From Zerene cesonia (lineage: Eukaryota > Arthropoda > Insecta > Lepidoptera > Pieridae), in the NCBI RefSeq assembly GCF_012273895.1, contig NW_024045131.1, forward strand, positions 2,304,741 to 2,368,740: a DNA stretch of 64,000 bases, written 5' to 3'. Below the pieces are notes generated by a model, which was given only the letters and a program-made list of their open reading frames with translations, searched no databases and had not been told where the DNA came from. The translations under genes were made by a program, and so were the position numbers. The first letter of the stretch is position 1. Each line of letters begins with the position of its first letter. Shown piece by piece: positions 21,926-35,300 of this stretch.

Positions 21926-22589
21926 AATATGGCAATAAGGCTGATAAAGGTTAAAACGTCTTACTTACACTTCGCTGTCCGTCTGTCTGTCTGGCCGCGC
22001 GCCTATCGCCAGTCTGTACCTATCTCATGTTCCGAATGAAAGTAAATCGGTCAAGTGCGAGTCGCACTCGCGACCCTAACGATTGAAAGAAGAAAGAAAG
22101 AAAGAAAAAACATTTATTTGGCGACATGAAACACAAAAACACGTGCAAATCAGCTAAAGAACGACTACAAAAAAACATTACCGACAGACAGAAGTCTTAA
22201 AGATCCGTTATACCGAGTAGACAACCCTAACAACCATCTCTAAAACATTTTTATTATATGCCCTAAAAGAATCGCATTTATGACTTTTACGAATCGGATC
22301 TAATATGCACAAAGACGTTTATTTTTTATTTTTTTATTATTACATTTTTGCTGACGCTGCTGGAGTACAAGCGCAGCAGCGTTGCCATGGTGATACATCC
22401 TCAACGATATATTCGATTCGCTCTATTAATTTGCCGCCAAAATAAAAAAAAAACTACATATTTATATCTTCATCTACACTAATAACATTCAATTTTGTAT
22501 GTTTGTAACGTTTTTGCGCAAAAACCACTGGACCAATTTCCAAAATTCTTTCACCATTAGAAAGCTGCAATTTCATTGAGTGACATAGG

Positions 22590-22590
<1 letters not shown>

Positions 22591-22644
<54 letters not shown>
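22591..22644. repeat. (TA)n microsatellite
   Basis: About 27 TA units immediately left of two tandem CTAG-ended repeats, inside an older repeat of another family. Confidence 0.95.
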
Positions 22645-22645
<1 letters not shown>

Positions 22646-22823
22646 TAGCTGCACCCGCCAAACGCTGTTCTGCCTTTCTCTTATCATTTAGGGGTATGAA
22701 AAATAGATGTTGGCCGATTCTCATAGATACCGGATAAGCACAAAAAATTTCATCAAAATCGGTCAAGCCGTTTCGGAGGAGTTTGGCAACGAAAACTGTG
22801 ACACGAGAATTTTATATATTAGA
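22645..22823 (-). mobile_element. Helitron-like repeat, family D, first of a tandem pair
   Basis: ctagctgcacccgccaaacg to gagaattttatatattaga; abuts the next copy with no spacer. Confidence 0.92.
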
Positions 22824-23001
22824 CTAGCTGACCCGGCAAACGCTGTTCTGCCTTACTCTTATCATTTAGGGGGATGAAAAATAGATGTTGGCCGATTCTC
22901 ATAGATACCGGATAAGCACAAAAAAATTCATGAAAATCGGTCAAGCCGTTTCGGAGGAGTATGGCAACGAAAACTGTGACACGAGAATTTTATATATTAG
23001 A
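22824..23001 (-). mobile_element. Helitron-like repeat, family D, second of a tandem pair
   Basis: ctagctgacccggcaaacgc to gagaattttatatattaga, nearly identical to the first copy. Confidence 0.92.
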
Positions 23002-23269
23002 TATATACATATGGACCATAGGCGAAGCCGGGGCGGACACTGAGCATAAGATATTTATGTTCCCGTGAGATCAGATCGCACCGTTCATCTGATTATTATA
23101 TTTTATCTATAGTCATGAGTAATTGGAATAGCCCATAGCAACAAATGTAGGCAATTTTAATTTATTTCGTCCTTCTAAAATAACGATAGAAAATCTTGAT
23201 ATCTTGATGCCTCTATCAGACAGAGGAGATAGTGGCTGAAATCAATTCTCATTGAAAATATTCTGAGAA

Positions 23270-23449
23270 TCTATACTAATATTATAAAGGGAAGAGTTTG
23301 TTTGTTTGTTTGAACGCACTAATCTCAGGAACTATTGACCCGATTTGAAAAATTCTAGTTAATTCTTGTTCAGTGTTAAATAGCCCATTTATTGAGGAAG
23401 ACTTATAGGCTATACATGTACCACGGGCGAAGCCGGGGCGAACCGCTAG
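23270..23449 (+). mobile_element. CTAG-ended repeat, family E
   Basis: tctatactaatattataaag, gaacgcactaatctcaggaa, end cggggcgaaccgctag then t. Confidence 0.85.
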
Positions 23450-23477
23450 TTTGAGATATTTCTCAAATCACCTGATG

Positions 23478-23625
23478 TAATATTGTAAAGCTGAAGAGTT
23501 TGTTTGGTTAATCGCCCTAACCTTAGGTCCGATTTGAAAAATTCTTTTAGTTTTAGATAGCTCACTTATTGAGGAAGGCTATAGCCTATATATGTACCAC
23601 GAGCGAAGCCAGGGCGGACCGCTAG
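23478..23625 (+). mobile_element. CTAG-ended repeat, family E, shortened
   Basis: taatattgtaaagctgaaga to agggcggaccgctag; has internal deletions relative to the neighbour at 23270. Confidence 0.8.
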
Positions 23626-24044
23626 TCACCTGATATATATTATACTCGTGTAACGTATGATCTATGCATAAGGAACTAGGAAGTGCGCGGGTTCAATTGA
23701 AAAAAAAATCTACACTGAACTCTGGTTAAGAGAAGGGAAGTCAACACAAGGTCAACTGTATTACATTCTCGAATGTTCCTAGTAAATACCTATTACTTAG
23801 TGGTACACTGTACCAATCAGAAACTTAATATAAATCATAATAGCTTTATTAATAATGTTAGATATAACTTTTGGTTTAATATTTTTATGGATATAGCTGC
23901 AAATTTTTCCTGTCAAAACCTGTTAAGATGCTGAACGTATAGGATTTTGCATTTCTAAAACATCGCTTTGCGCACGGGCATTGCATTAGGCAGCCGCTAA
24001 GAAATAATGTTGACTATTGAATTCTACCCGCAAGAGGATAAAAA

Positions 24045-24393
24045 TCTATACTAATACTAGCTGCACCCGGCAAACGCTGTTCTGCCTTACTCTTATCGTT
24101 TAGTGGTATGAAAAATAGATGTTAGCCGATTCTCAGACCTACCCAATATGCTTACCAAATTTCAGAGGAATCGGTCAAGCCGTTTCGGAGGAGTATAGCG
24201 ACTAACATTGTGATACGAGAATGTTATATATAAGAAGAAGAAGATTATAAAGTTGAAGAGTTTGTTTGTTTGTTTGAACGCACTGTTTTCAGGAATTTCT
24301 GGTCCGATTTGAAAAATTCTTTCAGTGTTAGATAGCCCATTTATTGAGGAAGGCTATGTATGTATCACGGGCGAAGCCGGGGCGGACCGCTAG
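24045..24393 (+). mobile_element. CTAG-ended repeat, family E, host of a nested insertion
   Basis: 5' end 24045-24056 and remainder 24245-24393 (ttataaagttgaagagtttg to ggcggaccgctag), separated by the family D element. Confidence 0.88.
24057..24244 (-). mobile_element. Helitron-like repeat, family D, nested in family E
   Basis: Begins CTAGctgcacccggcaaacg and ends ...gaagaagaaga. It splits an E-family start: ctatactaata before it and ttataaagttgaagag after it form a normal E 5' end. On its own strand it starts TC and ends CTAG, placed between A and T. Confidence 0.93.
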
Positions 24394-25008
24394 TAGGATA
24401 TAAATGTTTGTACAATAAAAATTAATTATGACCGCGCGGTTGAAGCCGCGGGCAACAATTAGTTTTAATATAAACAGTAAGCTTTAAGGAAATTCGTATG
24501 GACCGGAAGAAAAAAAACTATTGCACAACGATTTCACCGCCAAACAGCGAGCACAGATAATAAAATAAATACAGAGTAAACTGAAATAGACTTAAAATAC
24601 ATATTTACACATATTGACTGTTACCTAGAATGTTATCAGTAACCCACTAAACAAATAAGGTGGCAATTATAGCTTTGTTTGCAGATCTCTGTTAATGCTC
24701 GTAACAGGTGAGAATAATATAAAGGTTAAACAATTTAAACAATTTATTTATTATTAGGTTTGTTTGATTCAATTGTTTGTGAAATATCTATTGTCTGTAA
24801 TTTAATTGGTTGTTACCGAAGTCAATAATAGTTGAGTAACATCATTACTAGGCATTATTTATTTATTGTGTAGTTATGTATTTATTTAAGTCTGGAGTTA
24901 AAAACCTCATTACCAGAACACTTTTATTAGCTTCACATGTATGTCTGCTTGGGGGCAGGGAAGCGAGTTACATCTGTCGATATTTAGTCATCGTACCACA
25001 AAGAGGAA

Positions 25009-25197
25009 TCCTACTTCCTACTTAATATTATAAATGTGAAAGTTTGTAAGGATGTGTGTGTGTTTGTTGCTCTTTCACGCAAAAACTACTGAACTGATTG
25101 CAATGAAATTTGTTACGTAGACAGCTAGACAACTGGAATAACATATAGGTAACTTTTTATCCCGACATTCCGACGGGATACCGCGGGGCGCAGCTAG
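25009..25197 (+). mobile_element. Helitron-like repeat, family C
   Basis: tcctacttcctacttaatat start, ends cgcggggcgcagctag; lacks about 19 bases of the cggacttacgcgggtg segment present in other copies. Confidence 0.85.
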
Positions 25198-25595
25198 TGT
25201 TCTATATGAGTGTCTGTGAGGCGAGGTATCAGTGGGAATCGACGAAAAATGCTTTTTTACGACCTAAGCGTAGGTATACTCTTTAATTATTTTATGTTGA
25301 ATAGCGCCAAATAAAAGCCTTATTTTATTAAAACTTTAATCTTTACCAGAGTGTGACTTAGGCTACTGTTTAAGCGCTACTGACTTAAATATAATGTAAA
25401 AGCGGCGGGGAAACAATGAGGACACATACACAGACAAATGGCTTCAATCAGCGTATTTATTTTTATTATGTACATATGTGTGTCCCTACATTTTACTTTT
25501 TAACTAGTCACATAATGTTTATATGAAGATAATGCACATTCAATTATGCAGAGAACCTGATTCTTCCTGTTATTATTAAATAGAATAGTTAACTT

Positions 25596-25916
25596 CATCA
25601 TCATCATCATCATCATCAGCCCATATATGTTCCCACTGCTGGGACACAGGCCTCTTATGAGGGTTCAGGCCATAATCCACCACGCTGGCCAAGTGCGGGT
25701 TGGAAGATGTCACATATTGTCGAAGTTTTAATTCTTGGACATACCGGTTTCCTCACGATGTTTTTCTTCACCGCTTTAAGCAGTGGTGATGTTATCCACA
25801 TGCGCAGATAAATTGAAAAATCAATTTATTTCTTGCACGCTCGCCCGGTCTCGAACCCCGACTTTGAAGTCCGAGGTTCTCACCACTGAGCCACCACTGC
25901 TTTGAAGAATGAAAAG
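25596..25916 (-). mobile_element. ATG-tailed SINE (family S1), full length with target-site duplication
   Basis: Minus-strand copy: head GCAGTGGTGGCTCAGTGGTG (box A like), box B GGGTTCGAGACCG, conserved core ending CCCAGCAGTGGGAACATATA and a (GAT)n tail. Flanks agaatagttaactt (25582-25595) and agaatggttaactt (25917-25930) differ at one base, a likely target duplication. Confidence 0.93.
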
Positions 25917-26530
25917 AGAATGGTTAACTTAACGTTCACCAATGCTTCGATCACCCGCCGCGTCGCTTTAACATAATTGCATCCTGCCAGTCGCAATCGA
26001 CTGTTAAAATACCTCGCTATATGCCATAAGCCAGGAGCTGAACTGCTGGTTCGTCTGATGGTAAACGATCACCACCGCCAATGAACATTCGCAGATAGTA
26101 TCCCTGCGACGGCGCTGCCCGCTTTTAAGGAGTAATGGGTATGGATAATGATCGACGACTAGAAAGAAGGAACAGACGGAAAAGTCTGGAATAGAAAACC
26201 GCCTTAAGGCCGGAGCCGAGGGCCGTTTTCTAATGAATTAAAACAATATCCATTAAAGAAGAAGTTTCTATCACATTCTGAAATAAATTTCTCACTTTGC
26301 AATATTAGATTCATGCTTACCCGTTACAACTGGCCTGAAAGCAAAGCATTTTTAAATATTTTCCCATCATCGTATGCTGTTGAAGTTAAGGATTAAGATG
26401 TCATAACAGGCGGTTTCCAAGTGGTCTCCACTTACATATGCAAACCAAACACTTTTATGACAAGCGGGATATTTGTAAATATAATCATTCTATGGAAATC
26501 GTGGCGATAACATTTGCCTGCAGCGGGAAA

Positions 26531-26718
26531 TCCTACTAATATTATAAATGCGAAAGTTAGTAAGGACGTGTGTGTGTTTGTTGCTCTTTCACGCAAATAT
26601 TACTGAACCGATTGCTATTAAATTTGGTACGTAGACAGAAAAACATATAGGCAACTTTTTATCCCGATATTCTTACGGGATACGGACTTACGCGGTTGAA
26701 ACCACGGGGCGCAGCTAG
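26531..26718 (+). mobile_element. Helitron-like repeat, family C
   Basis: tcctactaatattataaatg to ggggcgcagctag; 37 bases from the next copy in the same orientation. Confidence 0.88.
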
Positions 26719-26755
26719 TATTGTAATAGGTCGTGTCGTGTCGTGATTCATCATA

Positions 26756-26963
26756 TCCTACTCTTAATTATATTATAAATGTGAAAGTTTGTAAGGATGT
26801 GTGTGTGTGTTTGTTACTCTTTCACGCAAAGACTACTTAAACGATTGCTATGAAATTTGGTACGTAGACAGCTGGACAACTGGAATAACATATAGACAAC
26901 TTTTTATCCCGATATTCTTACAGGATACGGACTTACGCGGTTGGAACCACGGGGCGCAGCTAG
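26756..26963 (+). mobile_element. Helitron-like repeat, family C
   Basis: tcctactcttaattatatta to ggggcgcagctag. A short open frame across this copy and its right flank is not a gene. Confidence 0.88.
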
Positions 26964-27271
26964 TTACTTTATATATGGATCATGGAGCAATTCTTGTAAT
27001 TATAAATCTCAGAAACGGCGAAACAATATTATGAAGTTTTAGCAGGGGGTTAATTTTTACATATAATCGTTTCATCAGTAAGATAACTAAGCTCCAGTAA
27101 TAAAGATACTACGAACTAACATTAATCGATATTATAATAACTTCATGGGTGACTATGACGTCTTATAGCAATGCTAATTCCAGGGTGGAAAGTTTTTACG
27201 CTAGATATGTAATTTAGTCAAATACAGGAAGACTCACGTCGATGGTCCGTAAACCCATGGTATTACCTACT

Positions 27272-27468
27272 ACTGTGCCCCGCGATTTCACCCTCCGTAA
27301 GTCCGTATCCCGTAGGAATATAGGGTTTAAAAGAGCCTATGTGTTATTCCAGTTGTCCAGCTATCTACGTACCAAATTTCATTGCAATCGGTACAGTAGT
27401 TTTTGCGTGAAAGAGTAACAAACATACACACAACTTTACAAATTTTCGCATTTATAATATTAGTAGGA
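27272..27468 (-). mobile_element. Helitron-like repeat, family C
   Basis: Minus copy reading from ccccgcgatttcaccctccg to tttataatattagtagga; the CTAG end is mutated. Third copy within 950 bases. Confidence 0.85.
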
Positions 27469-29600
27469 TAGCGTCATTATCTATAAACTAAAAAATAAAT
27501 ATACAGTCGAATTGACAACCTCATTCGTTTTAAGGCACGTCGGTAAATAAACGCAGATAAAATAACTAGCGAATAATTTTATTTTAAGCAATAGAGTTTG
27601 TTTCAAACGGAGAACAATCGACCATTTAACTTACAATAAATAATAATTATAAACGTAATTGGCCAGTTTGTGGAAATTTTTATAACGAAGTAGCATAATA
27701 GTGTCTATGGTTTTGATGTGAACGGAATGATCTTAAATCATTTAAAATAGGAATCATTTGAAGTGTTTCTATCCCTGCTAGTATTACAAATGTGAATTTA
27801 AGTTACATACAATATTTTTCTATGCCATAAACGGGCAACTATATGTATGCGATGATCACCGTCCTAAACATCCGCAGAGGTAGTGCCTCTGCGAATGCGC
27901 TACCCGCTTCTAAGGGAAAGGGATAAGGGAATAATATATTATTTTTAATCTACACATATAATCGACTCTAGTTACCATATTATGCAAAACTCTTATCCAC
28001 AAACATTCCCAAAAATTAAGAAGATTCTCAATTCGACATTTATTTCTTACTCGATAACTCCGTGGGTTTTCAACCGATTTGCGTGCTTCTCTTTTCGAAT
28101 TTAGGAGATTTTTGTCATTTGGTCCCTTATCCATCTTAGCATTTGGCGTGGGGGTAGGCACATAGAGAGGCTCTTGTAGAAACTAAACAATGTACTATAT
28201 ACTTTTTACCGCGCACTACTCCTCTGTGGAACGATCTACCTGCTTCAGCATTTCCGAACCACTATAACTTGGCTCTCTTCAAGAAAAGAGCGTACTCGTC
28301 CCTTAAAGGCCGGCAACACACCCGCAACTCTCCAGGTTGCGTGGACGCCTATGGGCGGCGTTAATCTCCGGTGACGCGCCTGCTCGTTTGCCCGCTATTG
28401 TATAAAAAAAAAAAAATTCACAATATTACCTACCAGATCTAATCATCCTTTCGCTAGGTCGGAAGTGCCCAACAATGAGGTGTGAATAATCTATTTACGA
28501 TGTCCCATACCGTGTCAAATACCCAGTTACAGTTCGTAATAAATTCCTATCGACCTTCGCGCAAGTACGACTCGTTCAATGCTAAATGTATGATAGAGAC
28601 GGTTATGCTCGCACCACACTTTAGAATATTTTTTATCACGAAATATATACTAATATAATAAAGAGAAAAAGTTTTGTTTGTTTGTTCGTAGGTACCCTTA
28701 ATGCTCCGGAACTACTAGTCCGATTTAGAAATTTATTACACCAAAAGAAAGCTACATTTTTCCCGAGTGCTATAGGATACTTTTTACCCCGAAAAAGGAA
28801 ACATTCCCACGGGATAAAGTTAAAAATTAAAAAAAAAGTAGTAAAAAATTATCCTACCGAATTAATCCTTTTCAAATAACTTCTAAATATTATATAAAAA
28901 GGGGTAATTTTTGGATTTTAGAAAGCTGCAACCTCACTGTTTGACATAGGCTTTATACGTACCACGGGCGAAAAGCTGGTACCTAATATAAGAAAGATAA
29001 GATTCTCTAGTCTAAAGTCTATTCGAGAGATATATCTTTGCATGTCATCGTTTACGATAAAGGAAGGTAGTCACCAAGATACAGGCTGTCCTAGTTTTGG
29101 GCGCCAATGTACCGTACAGATGTTATATTTGTCTATGCCCAATCAACGATATTATATTATTTTTCCACCCCATTTATGGCCATATCACAATAACGCAACT
29201 AGGTAGGTAGGTATGTATATTTTATTACAGTTCATCTGTTATACAGGATTGCGTAATTTTCTTGTGAAATATATTCTTTAAATGTGTCGCAGTTATCTGT
29301 CGTGTTATCACAATTTTTTGTTATACAGCCAAACTAGCGTTTCGACCGCGGCTTCGTCCGCCTAGTCATAGGAAAAATGGATAGTGCCAGTTGTACTCTC
29401 ATAGTTCCTGTTCTCGAGGGATTCTCGGAATTACGAATAACATAATAATTCTCTGACTATCTCTGTATCAAATTTCGTCCAAGCCGGTTCAGCGGTTTAG
29501 GCGCGAAGAAGACACAGACGGACAGACAGTTACTTTCGTATTTATAATATTAGTAAGACGAAATATCATATAAGCGTGTGATTTTTTGACAGAGCTCACA

Positions 29601-29727
29601 GCTCAATCGGTTAAGGAAAACATCGTAAGGAAACTCGGCCCCTGTCCAATAACCAATATTTCGATGAGACGCGATATCCGTCACACACTTGGCCAGCGAT
29701 TATGGCCTGAAAACTCAGAAGCCTGCG
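29601..29727 (+). mobile_element. SINE S1 internal fragment, old
   Basis: Matches the core (gttaaggaaaacatcgtaag, cacttggccagcgattatgg) but lacks head and tail. Confidence 0.6.
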
Positions 29728-31226
29728 TTCATCTACATTGATATTATAAGAAACCTATTTTTGTACGTTTGTAAGGTTTTCAAATATTCTTTCCCAATTG
29801 GAAAGCTGCAATTTCACTTACTGACATAGACTATATAATATACATATGTACCACAAAGGAGAAAACTCAAACTAAATACTTATTAATTACTTTCTTACAA
29901 GGCGGATCAGGTGAACTGAATTTTCATTAAATTTAAGACAAGGTTATCAGTGATTTGACAAAGACCTTGATTCTATTAAAATCTGTGAGACGCGTAAACG
30001 AAGCTGGTTAGTTATTGGATAAAACCCTAAAATGTACGATTATTTCTAGCCTCCGACGCAAAGGGTGTTATAGGTTTGACTTCGATATATTATGTCTGTG
30101 TGTGTATTTATATGGTTTCGTTGCTCCTTTACGGATGGCCAAATGTCAGCGGTTAATTTTTTCCTCATTTCATGTCCAGCTTCCTGGTAACGGTTTTTAT
30201 ATGTTTAATGAAGATCGATCAAAGATGGTACCCGTCACAAAAAGTAATTAGCTAATCGCTAACGTTAATGTATCTCTGTCATATATGTCAAAAAATTTTT
30301 TTGCATATAATATGTTTTCATAACTCTCTTTTTAAATGTTTTTCATGTTTTCATGACTCTCTTTTTAAATTGCTCGACTAGTAAAATATATAAAATTTCA
30401 AATCGAAGATGGCCGTCTACACAATAATGGATTCAGAGATTTTTTAATCTTTTATTTTAATTTTATGCTTCTATTTTTGGACCAATATGTCTTCAGTGTA
30501 ATATGATATACATATAATTTTTGAAATAGGATACAATTCAAATCGAATCTATTTACTCCAACTGCAGTGATGTTTTATCACGAGGACATGCAATCAAATC
30601 ATGGGAGGAAAATCTCAAATAATAATACATAGGTATGTACTATGTATTGCCAACATATGACTTTTGCACAGAATGACTGGCTATATTTTCAAATTGCTTG
30701 TAGTTAACACGTTCTGAGATAAGGCTTTCGTTTCATTTCAACCGACTTCAAAAAACGGAGGAGTTCATTAGCACTGAGAACTTTCGATTGGGTGAACCGA
30801 TTTTAATGATTCTTTTTTTATTTAAAAGCTGGTGCCTGCCGAGTGATTCCATTTAAATTTGTTATAGTTATATCAATTTGAAGACGATTCATTTTTTTGA
30901 AGAAAAAAAAATAATTACGGATTATATCTTTTTACATAGTGTTTTAATATATTATAATCACACATTAGTGCCTGTGTTATATTCCTCTTTGTTATTAAGT
31001 TATAAAATTACTTGTCGCTTTTATTAAATGCTCATTGGCAGGTAAATGTTATATATTGTAGTCGTCTAAACACAAAAAAAAAACAACTTTTTTTTAATCG
31101 ACTTCAAAATAGGTTGTCAATTCAAATGCATTTTTTGTGTTTGTTATTTACGTTTTACTGGATAAAAAATCTTTATACACAGAGCTTTATCGAGATACGA
31201 TTATGTCGTTCGAGTATAAACACACA

Positions 31227-31328
31227 CTAGCTGTGACCCGCGGTTGAAACCGCGTAAGTCCGGATCCCGTAGGAATATCGGTATAAAAAGTGCCTATGTG
31301 TTATTTCAGTTGTCCAGCTATCTACGAA
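31227..31328 (-). mobile_element. Helitron-like repeat, family C, truncated
   Basis: Begins ctagctgtgacccgcggttg and stops after gttgtccagctatctacg, about half of the element. Confidence 0.82.
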
Positions 31329-32235
31329 GCAAAATAGTATTATTATTCACCAATAGACGTCAGGAAAAAAAAAACACGAATAAAACACGAATATGACATT
31401 TTCTAAAAAAAAATCCTAGCTAGATCGATTTATCGCCCCCGAAACCCCCTTTATACTAAATTTCATGAAGATCGTTGCAGCCGATTCCGAGATTATAATT
31501 ATATATATATATATATATATACAAGAATTGCTCGTTTAAAGGTATAAAATATATCTACGCATTTTATAATGAATATTTTGTAGTTTTACTCGATGGACCG
31601 ATTGCTACGATTCATTTTTTATTTGAGAGCATGCAATTTTACAGCCTGCCTCAATTCAAAATCGGTCTAGTTATTTCTTAAAACTAATTGTTTAATTAGT
31701 CTAATTTATTTAGTGACGCATTAGCAAATTGAGCATAACATAACCACTGCTAACCTCAACTTTCTTATAGCTCAGATTGTTTCGACATCTGGCGGAATGT
31801 TTAAATTCGTACACAGTAAATATTTAAATCGACAATTGCAAAGTTTACAAGATAAGTAGATAAATCACACATTCTAAATCCAGTATTATATACAGTAATA
31901 ATAATAAATTCTTTATATTATGAGAGTAACAAGGACCCAATATCAGTTTATAAAACAATTATACAAGAAGAAATTGAGCTTTTCATTCATTCAATTATAT
32001 ACCTAAATATTGTTATTTTCTGGTTAAAACTTGTTACTCTTCAAAATCTCAACGGTATATTTAGAGGTACATGTTATGTGCCGACTAGGCTAGGGTAACC
32101 TATGGCTTAATCGCCGCGATTTTTAGACGTGTGATTTTGTGATTCAAGCAAAGTGATACCAAATCATCTAATGTGTTTTTTTAAACCATGAGCTATTATA
32201 AAATGGTCGCGGGTAAAAACAGCTTTTTTGCTTTA

Positions 32236-32389
32236 TGTGGGAGTCGAGCACGCTTCGGCACGTATTGGCGGCCAGCCCGCACCGGGGAAGTACCACACCC
32301 GCACGAAAGACCGACGTGAAATATGCGGCGATGGTGATCGCTTACCATCAGGCGAACCACCCGCTCAGTAGTCCGCGATGACATAAAAA
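32236..32389 (-). mobile_element. Interspersed repeat, family G
   Basis: gtgggagtcgagcacgcttc through ggtgatcgcttaccatcagg to gcgatgacataaaaaa. Confidence 0.72.
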
Positions 32390-35300
32390 AACCGCAAAAC
32401 CGCGCCAATGCTAATTATTCATAGAACTCACAATAATATTGACGTCACAGTTTTTATTCGTAGTGTTTGTGTATTCCATTTTGGCGGTTTGTGAAGCTAA
32501 CCGCTCGTGTTAATGAATGTAGTTGAAATAATTTAAATTTCTTAACTATATAGCACAGATAACATAACACTATATTAGACTATAATCATACATATTATGT
32601 CGCCGTAGAATTGTAAATATCGTTATATTACAATATTGCTGGTTAGATTCTGATGCTCCAGAGAATGCCCATTTTACGATTTGACACACGACACTCATAT
32701 TCAAAGTTTGTAAGTATGGATGGATGTATGGAGGTTTGTTACTCATTCACGCAAAAACCGCTTATCGTATCTGTATGAAATTTCTTACAGAGACAGACTT
32801 TACCAAGCGTGTGACGCCGCGGGCTACAGTTAGTTTATTATATTTTACCAAAAAATAATGTATCTAATTGCATGCAAATGTGTTGGCTCACAATTCATCT
32901 TCAGTACTGAGTTAGATTATAAAATAATTATTTTTAAGAAAATACTGTTAGAACTAGATCAAATTTTAATGGGATCATATGACAAGCAACAGATTTCAAA
33001 TGAAAAACGAATTATAAAAATTCGGTTCACACAGAAATGAGTTATGAGGTTACAAACACAAAAAATATACAGCCGATTTGCTAACCTCCTCCTTTTTATA
33101 GAATAATGTATAGAGAACCATGAGAATATATCAATAATAATAAGATAAATGTTAATACACGAGTACGTATTTTCGCTATAAAATTGGCATGTGTTTACTC
33201 AACAATGTTAAGTTCTATGCAACAATAAATTTAAAAAGATTATTTTGTATGATCAGCTGCGTTCATAATAAATTGCTTTGTTTCTGCATTTGTAATTCAG
33301 TTTCGCAGGTAGGTACCTACCTACCTACAATAATTTTAGAAACATATTTTTAGCCATACCAACAAAAGGCAGTCATTTTTTATCCTATCGCTTTGGTCAC
33401 ATACGACTTAAATTAATTATATTTACTAGTTACAATGTGATAAGCCCAATTTGATATTCACAATTGTTTTAGTAGTAAAAGTAGTGTAATAAAATTTGTA
33501 GTCCACGATTCGTATAAAGTTTTCTAAACTAAAAACTAAGCAAAACAATTGAATAAAGTACTTACATAGTACGATATCCAGAGAAACACAATTATAAATA
33601 GCGGCCAATAACTACTATTATATTACTTTAAAACTATAATAAAATAACAAATAGGTATGTAACACGATTTTTTCAGGCAAAATTTGTGACGCAAGTTTAC
33701 AGAAAACCACACGTCCGCTCACACTGACACCTTTCAACTTATAAAGAATAATAGACTACAGAATGCAGACAAATCATAAATGACAAATGTCAAAAAAGCA
33801 CATTCAAAGATAAACGAAATATAGTGCTTTGTCAAGACGTTTCATGAGCTTGAATCAAATTTTATTTTATTCTTATTTCAATTAGATGTGCTTAACTTCC
33901 TTACGTAAAATAACATGGAGTTTATTATTACATACATATTTATTTAAGATGTATATTTATGTTTACTATTGTTTACTTAGTGTTCATAAAAAGTAAAAAA
34001 GTCATGTCATTCATTTGCAGCATCAACTTCGACTTGAATTATTTATTACTTTTTGAGCATGGCTTAACTTATAAAAACAGTTTACTTCTACCAAATAGGT
34101 ACTGCATTACCCGCTTGGGAGCAATATTGATCTTTCGAGTACCAATCTAGCATGGACGCAATCAAATTTTATATACGGAAGGATTTGTGAAAATAAATCT
34201 ACCTCATATATCAACCTTATATTTTTTACAGAAGACATACCTTCTTGTATTGAAAAATAGTATATTTTCCTAATTTTATTTCGGGTATGTTAGAACCCTC
34301 TAAATTACCTCCTGGCTACGCACAAACACAATAGGTACACAACTAAGTTGTTATATTAAAGCTTTTATTTCATTTGAATGAAAATAATATTAATATTAAA
34401 GAGCATTTAAAGAAAATGAAACACTTTTACTCATGATTATTTTTATTGCACATCAAACAAAATACAAGAAAACCTAATAACTTTTCTAAACAAGCTTATG
34501 ATTTTAAAAATCACTTCGTTACGCTATGTACAGAGCAATAGCTTAGAATGTTACACCTTCTTCGATGGCTTTAAATAGTGATTTATTCATTAACCCATGA
34601 ATGTCGTCGTAGAAGGCATAAAAAAATGGGGTTTCACAAAATAATGTATTAATCAAGATTTAATTCATAAGTAAATTAATTATAATTAGGGGCAAGTGTG
34701 GTCCACCAAATAACTAAAAACGTGATCGACTCAAATGGTTGGAGACACAATCCGTAATATGGCACGACAGTAAACACAAATCCCATATTGGTAGTTAGGT
34801 TTTACCAATATTCTAAGTAGCCAGGTTGGAGCTACCGTCGTATCAGCTGTTACAATGCTCTCAGGCTAAGTGGGTCTCCTAATGAATGAGTGATACTTTA
34901 GATACTTGTCTAATGACCGTTTCTCTTCTTGTCTCTCCCCCCCGATTTCACTTCTCGGTCAAAAATTTCATAAAAGCCCCGTTTTGGGCACGCTGCGCCA
35001 TATGTAACGAAGCTTACAGACTTGGACACGTGTAGGGAACCCATAGATATGTAGGTTACCCTGGTTTATTTGTACAAATAAATCAACCAATTCTTAACCA
35101 CTAGTTTTTAGTTATTTGAGGCGACATCATCGATATTAATACGATAATTAATTATTTAATGTGTATTTTCTAATACAGCAGTAAAAAGTCTAGCTCTAAT
35201 CTAAATAATTGGTTTCATACAATTACGTCTACATGATTACAAAACATTAAAACTATTTACAATAACTCATGCATTATAACAAAATTTATACTTCCATATA

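Larger units (their letters stand above)
22468..23040 (+). mobile_element. CTAG-type repeat, family F, host of the D-D tandem
   Basis: Left part has ctacactaataacattcaat, gaccaatttccaaaattctt, cattagaaagctgcaatttc up to the TA run; right part from 23002 has ggaccataggcgaagccggg. The two D copies interrupt it. Confidence 0.72.

Noticed and set aside
34680..35070. Possible LTR-like stretch with a CT-rich run and 'gcgccatatgtaacgaagc'
   Set aside because: No second copy, primer-binding site or target duplication is visible in the window.
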